DNA of 64,000 bases, taken from positions 7,872,501-7,936,500 of the forward strand of contig JAZGTH010000062.1 of NCBI GenBank assembly GCA_036877525.1, in the 5' to 3' direction. How positions within the stretch are numbered: position 1 is the first letter of the stretch; each line of letters begins with the position of its first letter. A model generated the notes under the pieces. The model did no database searches. It was not told where the DNA came from and saw nothing but the letters and a program-made list of their open reading frames with translations. This document shows positions 52,001-63,900 of this stretch, one piece after another. The DNA is from Chromobotia macracanthus. Its lineage: Eukaryota; Chordata; Actinopteri; Cypriniformes; Botiidae. The position numbers and the translations under genes are program-made.

Positions 52001-53806
52001 GACAATTCAGATATAATTTGAATACGAATAATTTTACAGCTTTTATGTCTGAACATAAAATCACACCCTGCCTGTATCAAATAAGGTTTGTAGTCCCACA
52101 AAACATTGTTATGACGTACATACTAATTTTGCATGTCTTGCCTGATAATAAAAACTAAAAGCATGAAACAAGAGATTTAAGCTCCATCTCACTGCAATTG
52201 AGATTTTTACAGTAAATATTTACAGTATTTCTGGAAGCTTGCAGTGAAACGCAGCCTCATTAATGGATTTAGGTCACTTTAAAGTGTGTGTGTGTGTGTG
52301 TGTCAGAGAGTGAAATCAGTAGGATGCTGGTAGACTTAAATTAACATTGTTCCAGCAAAAAGTTATTTCCCAACTACTGATATTGATTATATTATAAATT
52401 TTCTGTTTACCTTTTGTAAGTTAATGTTAAAATGTAAAAAGACAGCCTGAGCATCAGCAGGACACTGTGCTGACATCCTCTCTGCCTCCTATACTGAAAG
52501 CTTCTAAACAGTAAAGACTGATCATCTGATAACAGGTGAACTTTAAACAGGCACAAAACATGAGGAAATAAGCAGTGTAGTGGGGAATTGTATGTCAACA
52601 CGCAAAAATACAGCCATGAATCATTAATCAAATAGACAATTTAATACAAGAGGGCTATAAAAATATAACTGTAAATATATGATTTTTTTCTTTTGCATTA
52701 TTAAATCATGCAAATGAAGGAGAGACTAAATAAAAACAAACCACGTTTTACATTGTAGTTACGATTAATACACTTTCAATTAACTCTGACCAACAGTGCC
52801 ATCATTTGGTGATGTCTGAGCAGTGCTGATCAAATACTCCGTTTAAAGCGCCGTAGTAACACTGAATGTAGGGTAAAGACTCACAGAGCCGCTATGTTGT
52901 GGTGTCATATTAAAATAAGATAAAGTCTGAGTTGTTTAAATGAAGGGAGGGAAGCATGACTGTGCAAACGCAGAGCTCGTTTCTACCTTTGGCCAAATAG
53001 CACAGATGTTCTCTGATAAGGATAAATTTAGTCTGAACAGGATGTTTCAGATGGCTTAAAGAAATAAGGCAGTTCTCCGACTTAATGTGAATGGAAATCT
53101 GAAATCCTATAGTTTATTGTGAACTTTAAATTGCTTTTAAACACTGACTGGCACCATCCTTAGCAAGAAGTGTGCAAAAACAAGTAACTGGTTACTTAGT
53201 CTGATATTATAAAAGAAAACTCTACTTTGACAAAACATTCATTTTTTTAGCTTTCAGATATTGTAACCGGCTAACATACACATGCCGGGTCGTTGCAGAG
53301 GCAAGTATTATATTTTAACACATATTTTGGTAATTAGATTGTTTTTGTTATATAGTTTTAAGAATGTAAAATGTGTGTGTTGACATTCTGAATTTTTAAA
53401 GTGGTGTCATTTAGAATTAAATCAACACATTACGACGTTTTTATGTGAATTTATTCAACAATGCAGCTAAAACTTTGATAGTGACGGCATGTTTAAAAAA
53501 TAAGAAAGCTGTAAGATGTTACAAATTGTACAAATTGAGTTGATGGTGCCGTCACAGGTCGATCTATCTGCTAAGATAGGGAAATGAATGTTACTCGATC
53601 AGTCAGTGACTTTATTTGGGTCCCTTAAGCGTCTTTAAAATTAATACACAAATGTCAACCACATTCACACTTCTTTTAAATGGAAAGTAATGTCAATTCG
53701 CTAGAACACCCCACTGTCTGCTCACTCCGCCCAGAAACCGTAAGTTTATAGAAGGAAGCGCCGATCAAGACAGAGCTGAGCGCCAGCTGATCACTTGAAC
53801 TTGAAG
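46003..53806. other. stk35 3' flank and interval before bin2
   Basis: AATAAA at 46341-46346 is the nearest polyadenylation signal after stk35. Later ones, such as near 47918 and 50188, would fit a long 3' UTR. A teleost repeat lies at 50868-51220 and a (GT)n run at about 52285-52303. No further coding exon was recognised. Confidence 0.5.
50868..51220 (+). repeat. Teleost interspersed repeat with 'TTTAGCAGACGC' motif
   Basis: It starts 'catttattcatttagcagac', continues 'gcttttatccaaagcgactt', and later has 'gatgtgttttcagctgtctt' and 'atcattccaccagcatggag'. This is a widespread teleost repeat whose end is the reverse complement of the 549-600 tail. Confidence 0.65.
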
Positions 53807-54852
53807 ATGGCAGAGGGAAAACAAGGTACCGGCATTGGAGCAGGAGCTGGTATCCTGGCCAAACGCTTGCAGAAATCAATGAACCGCGCTCAAGAGAAAG
53901 TAAGTGGGGCTTTTAAATGAATCTGGCTGTGATGCTCTGCTGTGTGTTTTTGTGTGTGCATATTGATGCTTCACCGTATTTACAGTTCTAAAGATGTTAC
54001 AGAAGTTACAGGTGCACGCAGGTTTTGCTGTACGTTTAGTCAGTCTGCTTTGAGTTGAGTGAGGCTATTTCAAATGCACTTATAAAAACATGCATAGCCA
54101 CTTCCTGCCCTCAATAACTTCCTCTCTTAGGCTCTATCTTCTTATTCTTACCTTCTTCAGATACTGGTCTTCTATCTGAAACCATGTCTGACTGAACTTA
54201 TTGCTGGTACTTAACTTATTATGTGCTTTTCTCAGGTTCTGCAGAAGTTAGGGAAAACCATGGAGACGAAAGATGAGGAGTTTGAGGAGTGCTCAGCCAA
54301 CCTGGGCAAACAGCAGGTACTTGTCAGAGTGTCATTGAAGAGGAATATTAACACATGACAGTGTTTATACAATCAGTTCTACATCTGAGAGATCTGTGTA
54401 ATATTTGAATACTGTTGTTATTTAAAGAGATTGTTTTGGGGAGTTGTATTGTGTGAGCCATGATAGAATCATTATTGGACTTTAATGCAGGGAACTCCAC
54501 CCTTTCTCTGTCTCTCTCTCTCTCCTTTTCTCTCAACCTTTTCAGTTCCATCCAATAAAGGAACCCCCTAATACATTTTACGACAGATTTTACAACATAG
54601 ATTTTATAAGTGATAGTGTGCAATTGTTTTAAAAACATAAAATGTGATATTCAATATGCTAACACATTATTTACTTTTCGGTGTTCTGGATTTATCGCAC
54701 CACTGTGTTATCAGACAGGGAGAGGTTTTTATTTGTTTAAAACAGAATAAACAAAATTATGTTTAGATATAAAACTTTTAATTTATATTGTATATAAACT
54801 TGTAAACTATAAAATATATATTATATATATATATAAATATATAAAACTTAAA

Positions 54853-54929
<77 letters not shown>

Positions 54930-57900
54930 GCTACTACTTTCTCATCACCTACGCATTTTTTTTTAGTTTTCCATTTCTCATAACACCTATTAAAGCTGTA
55001 AAATGAAAGAATATTTTAGCATGTTTCAAAATGAGTCTTAAAGTAACATTTTAAACCATTTTTTGAAACAATGTGTTTCACTAAATAGCAGTCTTGATAA
55101 ACATTCTGTCTTTTGACAACATGTGATTACTTTCTCTTACCAGACAGATGGAATCAGACTCTGTAAGGATGTGAAGGCTTACTACAATGCAGTTAAAGGT
55201 ACTCACTCAATATGACCAACCATGTTATAGACATTCATATGAATGTGAACATGCTGAAACGCTTGTTTTTTGCAATGTACTGATGAAATGTTTTGAATCA
55301 ACTGAAGAATAAGAAATGTTGTATTGTTATATTGATAAAGCTGTTTATTCATTGTTCTTGTATTAAAAATTAATGTATAAAATAAGAAGAGCGAGAGAGA
55401 GGTTGTTTTAATCACGACACAGATGGTCCTAGTTGTGTCTCTGATTCAGCTTTTGAGGAAATTAACGTTTGTTATTAATGGAACTCAAACCTCTTATTGT
55501 GTCAGTGTCTACAATAACAGTAAATCTTCCTTCATAAGGGTGGGCATACTACCCAGATGTAGCTTTGTGAAAGCTTATGAAAATATAAAAAGTGAATGTG
55601 AAATGAATGAGACACTCAGAACGTTTACAGTTTTGATGGAAACAAAAGTCATCAGGCCGTTAATCCAAAAAGAAATGTTGTGTTTGTCAGTATCTACTGA
55701 CAAAGTCTCTTAATTTGACTGTCTGTTATGCTGTCTATGCTGAAGGAACTATGAAAGGTGAAGAAGATGAAGCTAATCCACAGGAATCATTTTTGATTAC
55801 ATTCCACAAGATACTGGAGAACCAACACAGCATAACATAAACGTAACTTAAACATACACATGCAAGACAATAACTGATAGAAACTGAATGGAAAGAAGAC
55901 CTTAAATAGGGCAGATGACGAGGGGAAGACAGGTGAGGGAAATTACCTAATGACCAAACAAGGGCCAACAGGAACAGGAAGACATGGGGAAAAAACACAA
56001 AACTAAAGTTCATGACGCTGACACTGACTAGAGATATTTGTCATTTTACAGAGTATTTAATTTGTCCTTGATCTTGATAATATGTTAGATTGTTAGAAGA
56101 TTTCAGTTTCTCTGAATCTGATCCAGCAATACGTGTTTCAGTGCTTGCGGCTACCATAAAATCCACATAAACAATTTCAGGGATTTTGTTTACAGGATGA
56201 TTGCATTATTTATTCTTGATGCAGTCACATCTTTGTTATCTGTAACAACTTGTTTGAATGTAAATATAGATTTCTAGGACGTCTCCCAAATTTCATGTTG
56301 ATTTCAAAAGAATACAGTTACCCTGATGTATTGTTTTAACACTCTTAACTTCTCAGTGATGCATGAGTCGTCCAAACGCTTATCTCAGACATTTAACGAT
56401 ATATATGAACCAGACTGGCATGGTGTAGAACATCTGACTGGCATTATGGAGGTAAAATAATTTTTTAAAGGGTGATATCATAGTTAAAATCTCTCTTGTT
56501 TCCCTGTGTTCAGCATCTTTCTGGGTTTGTATTACAGAGCGAGGATCTTCTGTGGAATGATTATGAGGAGAAGCTGAGTGATCAAGTTGTTCGAACTATG
56601 GAGAATTACACTGGACAGTTTCAGGAAATCAAAGTTTGTACTTTATAGCAAACCAATCACAGAGCAGAAACATGGATCACCAAATTCTCAAATTACAAAC
56701 CGAAACATTTACAAACAGGAAATTACATTGACTTATCACAAGCGTACCTATCACAGTTTTGATAGCAGTTATTTATTCTATAACCAATTCTAAAATGTGC
56801 TTGTAGTGTTGCCATCCTGTAATATCCCAGACGATTTTGAAAAGGCTACCCTAACTAACAGGGAACACTCTCAGAACGTTGGCTAACTTTCTCTAAAACT
56901 TCTTTTAAAGTTATTAAAACAAGTTCTTGCAGTAACATTGGTAGAACATTTTTTAACATTATATATCATATATCTAAAACATTCTGAAGTTGTTAATGGA
57001 ACGTTTTAAAATTGTAACAGAATTAAAGTTTGAGCTAACCAAGTTCTTATAACCTAAAGTTAATACAACATCCAAAAAAGTTGGATGTTTTGAACATTTC
57101 TAGAACAGTTTTAATGTTTTATGTTACTTAATAGAAACATTAGGGAAAAATTCTTACAATCTAAAATTGTTAGCTGGGGCTTTACAAATTTTAAGTTTAA
57201 AATTTTTAAAACTTTTTTAAAGAGTTTAAAATGCTCTGTTTGTCAAAACGTCTTAGTGTTTGTTGTTTCTTGTAGGAACGAGTGGCTAAACGAGGAAGAA
57301 AACTGGTAGATTACGATTCCACTCGTCATCATCTGGAGGCCCTACAGAACTCCAAGAGGAGAGACGAGGCCAAAGTTGCCAAGGTCAGTTAACAGAAATA
57401 TCTTAAGTTAGTGTAGCATATAGCTGTAGTTCTGTTACTTGTATGACCACAACTATTGGTGCTGATCTTCTCTCAGGCTGAGGAGGAGTTCAATAAAGCC
57501 CAGGAGGTGTTTGAAGAAATTAATAAGGAGTTGAGGGAGGAGCTGCATGTTCTCTATCAAAGGTTTGTACAACATAATCCATCAAAGAATAGTGTAGAGC
57601 TGCCATATAAACATCTGAAAAACATGGTATTACCACATAGTGTCAGGAAGGCATGCAACCTTTTGTAAATCGTGATAACTGATAGTAATGTAACACTTCC
57701 TGCTTTCAGCTGTATGAGCTTGTAAATGATAACTGATAGTAACGTAACACTTCCTGTTTTTAGCCATATGAGTGTCACGGACGACAAGAGATCCAATAGC
57801 AGCAATCAGTTTTCAGTTTCAAAACAGAGCAACACACAGTCAATGGCAGAGAGAAAAGAAACAAAAGGCAGCAGCTCCGGCGCAGGCAGGGAGGAAGAGA

Positions 57901-60900
57901 GGAAGGAAGCGGGAACAGAGAGGGTGACAGGCAGAGCAGGGGAAGCAGCTGAGTGGTGGATGGGTGGAGGCATGGGCGGCTGGGCAGAGAGGCGATAGGA
58001 GAACAGGAGCGGCACTGCGGGAGGGAAGAGAAAGAGAGAGAGACTGGAACGGTGAACCCACTGAAGGCTCCAGGAACTCGGATTCTGTTACGACAGGCAG
58101 TGGAGAGCTCTTTTCAAATCCTGGTTGGCACACTCACATTGTACATTGGTTTGGGGGTGGAAGCTGGACGACGGATTCGAATTGGCCCCGATCTGCCAAC
58201 ACAATTCTTTCCAGAACTGGGAGATGAACTTCAGACCCCTGTCAGACACAACATCTGTAGGTAACCCATAGAGCCGGAAGACGTGGTTGACCAAAGCTTG
58301 AGCAATGTTTGGGCAATGGGAAAAAATGGGTCACCTTGGAGAAGCGGCCCACCACAGTCAGGATGACAGTGTTACCATTTGAGGGAGGCAGCCCAGTAAC
58401 AAAGTCAAGGGCGATATGGGACCATGGATGGGAAGGGATAGGGAGAAGGTGAAGCAGGCCACAGGGAGGCGCAATAGAGGTCTTGTTCTGCCCACAAACG
58501 GAGCATGCCAACATGAACTGCATGGTGTCAGACCTTATGGAAGGCCACCAAAATGCCATCCGCCAGTGACCTCCGAATACCTGGATGGCAAGTCAGCTTG
58601 GAGGTATGACCCCACCGAAGGACTTCAGGACGCAGCGCAACCGACACAAACAGTCGGCCCTCAGGATACCCCTCTGGAATCTCAGCCTCTCGCACGGCCA
58701 GCCCTACTGGTCGCTCAATCCCCCACGAGAGTGACCCTACCATGACACCCGGTCTCAGGATGGCCTCGGCTAGAGCCTGCTCCCCGGAGGATTCGAACTC
58801 ATGAGAGAGGGCATCAGGTTTGACATTCTTAGGACCCAGCCGGAACGAGAGGGTGAAGTTGAACAGACCAAAGAAGAGTGTCCATCGGGCCTGTCATGAG
58901 CTTAACCTCTTGGCTGAATGGATGCACTCAAAATTTTTATGATCCGTCCAGACCAAGAAGGGGCACACTGCTCCCTCCAATGAATGGCGCCACTCCTCTA
59001 GATCCAACTTCACCACCAACAGTTCTCTGTTGCCGATGTCGTAGTTCCATTCTGCAAGGCTCAGCCAATGGGAGAAATAGGCGCAGGAATGCACCTTCCC
59101 ATCACTCTCAGACCACTGGGACAGGACCACACAACCAATGTCAGAGGCATCTACTTCCACAATAAATTGTCATTCGGGGTCTGGAAAACAAAGAACAGGA
59201 GCAGAGATAAAACGGGACTTATCAAAGGCCTCCTGAGCGTGGGGATTCCACCTAAATGGCTGTTTAATGGAAGTGAGAGCAGTTAGCGGAGCAACAACCA
59301 AGCCAAAGTTCCTGATGAATCGCCTATAGAATTTCGAACCCCAGGAAATGCTGCAGCGCCTTGCGGGAGTCGAAAACTGGCCATTCTGCTACGGCCTTTA
59401 CCTTGGAAGGGTCAGGTCTGACCCCATGGGCTGAAATTATGTGACCAAGGAATGAAACGGACTTGGCATGGAACTTGCACTTCTCCGCCTTAACAGTGAT
59501 TAGCCAGAAGCCGCTGTAAAACCCTCCTCACTTGCTGAGTATGGACCTGGAGAGAGGGGGAAAGATTAGAATGTCATCCAGGTAAGTAAACACAAACTTA
59601 TTTACCATGTCTCTCAGCACGTAGTTTATGAGGGCCTGGAAGACAGCTGGGACGTTAGTAAGATCAAACGGTAGGACTGTATTCGAAATCTCCCATAAAT
59701 TCCTAACGGTGATGTCGTTCAAGCCTTAATAGTCAATACAAGGGTGCAAGGAGCCGTCCTTCTTCTGAATGAAGAAGAACCACGCACCAGACGGAGACAA
59801 GGAGGGATGGATGAGGCCGGCCCTGAGGGATTCACTAATGTATTTGTCCATTGCCTCACAAGACATGACGGACTCTAAGCCAGAACAGACCATCTCGACC
59901 AATCAACGTGAGGGTTGTGCTGGAGAAGCCAGGGATGGCCAAGGATGATAGGCAAGCTAGGGGACTCAATAAGGTAGAGCACAATCTCCTCACAATGATT
60001 ACCCAAGACAACAAGACTTACAGAGGGGGTGGAATGGGTGATGGTGATAAGTGGGTGATCAGCTAGGGACCAGGCGGCAAGAGGTTCCAATAGGGGAATA
60101 GAAGGAATTCTCCACCTGGTGGCAAACTGGAGATCCATGAAGTTCCCCTCCGCCCCAAAATCCAGGAGAGCCTGCGCCAGAGCCGAGATGTTCTGAAAAT
60201 AAACACAACAATCAAAATAAAACAAAGAAGACTGGGGAGAGGTTTTTGAGAGACCACCCATCAGTACTCTCCACTCTGCTGATGGGCTCTGTCTTTTAAC
60301 GGACACAAAGTGGCCCAGCCAACCACAGTACGCACAGTTTCTAAAAGAAAATGACAGGGCTGTAGAGTGAAGACCAGGGCATACCGGGAGGAGGAACGCC
60401 CGACAGGAAGTATTGATGTGGGGTTCAGGTCTGGAACCGGTCGGGGAGTGAGTGGATGAATCGTCCGATCGGCCCACCGTGGACTCCCGCTGCAGGTTAC
60501 TGACGGTTTCATGGAGGTCCGCCATCCCGGCAGACAGTTGCTCAATCTCCCAAGAGGGTGTGTTGAATCGCAAAGCGGTTCCCATTAGAATGCCCTGTTG
60601 GGCCAGCACCAAGCACAGAGCATCAGGTTCCGCTGGATCCATCTTGGTCAGATCGTTCTGTCACAAGACCCAATAGCGGCAATCAGTTTTATTTAAAACA
60701 GAGCAATGCACAGTCAATGGCAAAGAGAAAAGAAACAAAAGGCAGCAGGTTCTGGCACAGGTGGGCAGGGAGCAGGAACGGCTGGGCAGAGAGGCGATAG
60801 GAGAGTAGGAGGGACACTGCGGGATCCGGGAGGGAAGAGAGACAGAGAGAGGGACTGGAATGGCAAACTGCAAAAACAAGAGGGGAAAAACAAACAGAGA

Positions 60901-63900
60901 ACAAGACAAGGAAACTGGCTGGAATCTATGACTTGGACAAGACAAGAGAGGTCAGGAAATCAGTATCAGCTGAGACGATCTGACAACAGACAGTGAACAC
61001 GAGGGACTAAAATAGGGGAGAAAAGAAAACCAGCACACCTGAGGGTAATAATTAGAAACGAGGAAACAAGGGGCAGAAAAGATGAAGATGCTGGAGCACG
61101 TGGCGAGCTATCAAAACAAAACTGCGTGCTCCAACAGAAAACACAACACAAGGCACGAAAAACACGTGGACAAACAAAAACCCGGGGTGATCACATCGAG
61201 GACCTGACAATGAGTTTGTAAATGATGATAACTGATAATAATGTAACACTTCCTGTTTTTAGCCATATGAGCTTGTAAATGATGATAACTGATACTGAAG
61301 TAACGCTTTCAGCTGTATGAGCTTGTACATGATGATACCTGATACCTGATAATAACGTAATAACACTCTTCCTGGTTTTAGCCGTATAAGCTGTTACGTC
61401 ACATTGTTTCAGAACATCTCAAACCTAAGGGATGTCTTCTACAAGGAAATGAGTGTGGTAAGAATTATTTATCTGTATGATTTTACAAAAATATACAGAA
61501 GGTGCATTGTTTCACTTACGTTCCAAAATCAGTTTAGCACATACAACAAACAATAAGCTAACAATAAAGCACCCTTGAGGACATCTCATAAATAACTAAA
61601 TAAATCTTGGGGTTAAATGGGAAGTGTCAATTACACCAGGTAACACAACACATATCTACTATTGTACTTCATTTCAAATCATAATTCTGGTCTCTATTAC
61701 TGTATTTGTCCCTGTAGAGTGACACTGGGATAAATATGTTGAGCAGGTAAGAGTTAAATGTAACTGACTGATGCAATTCAGGTTTATGTTTCAGTTGAAT
61801 CATGACATTTATGATATGATGAAGAAGCTTGAGGACCAGCACACCACCAAACCCTTTATCATTAAAGGCCTCAACAGGTGAAATCTGTATTTACAATTCT
61901 TCATATTTTTGCTTAAGTATGAAATTGTATGAACATCACTGCATTAAATATGAATTTAAGTGGCACTTATTTTAAACACTGGTATTTTTCTATAACATTT
62001 CACAAAAATAATTGTGTAGGTTTCACAATATAGAACAGTTCATCAGAAAAAAAGTCACAGTTATTGAGTAAGTATCTTACACAATCTCCTTACCGTACCC
62101 TGATTCACAATGGTAAGTTTATAATAATGATTTATAATCATTATATCATAACCAGGTCTGATTTTCTTGGGAAATGTCTGTCTGTAAACAGAAAGAAGAT
62201 CCAGCTGCTATACTGTATGTCCAGGTACTGTAGATGGTGCAGCGTCTGTAGCTTTTTACAGCAATTGTTTATAATTTAAACATCATCCAAAAGTGCATTA
62301 GTGTTCACTAATGTAAGCAGCTTTAAATTAAAGCTGCAATCTGCAACTTTTGCTTCTCTACCGCCATCTCTGTTTGAAACATAAAATTGCAAGTTACTTT
62401 ACAGAGTTAATTTCTTAATGTAGATGACAAGTTTAAATTCTAATCAACTGCTGTAAGAACAAGCTACAAACGCTCCGCCATCCTCAGCTCCTGCACATAC
62501 GATATAATAGCTGGGTCTTCTTTCTGTTTACGGACATGACATAACCACACAGGCAAATGAATTCAAACTGACATTTTCCATGAAACTGGACCTAACAGCT
62601 CAAACTATAAATTATTATTATAAACTTACTCTTGTGAATCAGGGGAAGTTAAGGAGATCATGTTGAACACTGATGTCATGTACTAGCTCAATAACTTATT
62701 TTTGTTTATTTTTAACAATTTCAGCTCTATGTTAATTCTGTGAAGTTATCCAGCATTATTTGTTTGTATATGCCACTTGATTGAACATATTTAAGTGTGA
62801 ATTAAGTGCTGAGATACTTTTTGGGGTCACTTTATATTTTTTTATAAACATAAAGACATTTTCTTTCTCATGTGCTTGGTTTTTATTCCTCTTGTGTCTA
62901 GCTCGAAATCTAAGAAGACAAAATCCATTACTATCTCTGCTCCCATTCCATGTAACACTGCCTTCCCTCCTGATCATCCGGCCATGAGCAAACTCAGCAT
63001 GCCCGACACCCTCACACACACAGACACATGCTCAGACATTCCCTCTAAGAGCACAACATCTGAAATATCAGACTCAGAGTCTGACTCCTTTGACAGTGAG
63101 CCCAACACACCCAGACGGATGTCTTTATGCATGGAGGGTGAAGGAGTCAGATCTGAGGCATTTGCTGATAACACGTCAAAAACGTCCACTGATGAGATAC
63201 ATGCAAACGGGCAGGAACATTCAATTCAAGGTGAAGAAGATAAATCGAAGACAGAAGACAGTAAATGGACAGCATCTGCTGAAGATCCAAGTGTGTCAGA
63301 AGACATTCAACAAGAACCTACAGGTGGCGACAGTGAGTCTAAGCTCTTAGCAAGTGATGAAGACAAACCTGTTCCTCTCCCTGCTCCTTGTCGATCCAGC
63401 ACCTTCAAGCAGAATCACAATACTGGAGGTAGCAATTCAGAGGGCGAAAACATAGTTGTGAAAGGTCAAAAAAGCAGAGTACGAAAACCCTCCCGGGTTT
63501 CTCTACAAGGTACGAAATCAACTACCAGAAAGTCAGTGCCTATTATTAAGTCTATTATTTGTTATTGGGTATGAATTTGAGTTTAATTCTCTTTTCAGGC
63601 TGTTGCTCTTGAGAGGCAGGACTCAGATGAAGGTGTTCTCCTGATGTTTGAAAAGGGAGATGTGATTCTTACGTTTGTTGATGAGGAAGACAAGGTGAGT
63701 TTTTGCAATCTAAAATTGTTAGCTGGGATGTTGTTTAGAATTGTTAGAAATGATTCCTAAAATGACATTATAACAAAGTGTATAAAAAGTTATTGGCTCA
63801 TGACCTTTGGCATGAATGTATTAATTTATCACAGGTTATTTGTTTAATGAATTACTTTATAATGGTCGTGATGGATAATTAATAAATACAGGAGAAAATA

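Noticed and set aside
58416..59286. Plus-strand open frames within the retroelement
   Set aside because: They are shadows of the minus-strand integrase and RNase H remnants, which carry the recognisable motifs.
57661..61381. Spaced direct repeats resembling a CRISPR-like array
   Set aside because: This is a eukaryotic intron. The units are contiguous tandem copies of a splice acceptor with no variable spacers.
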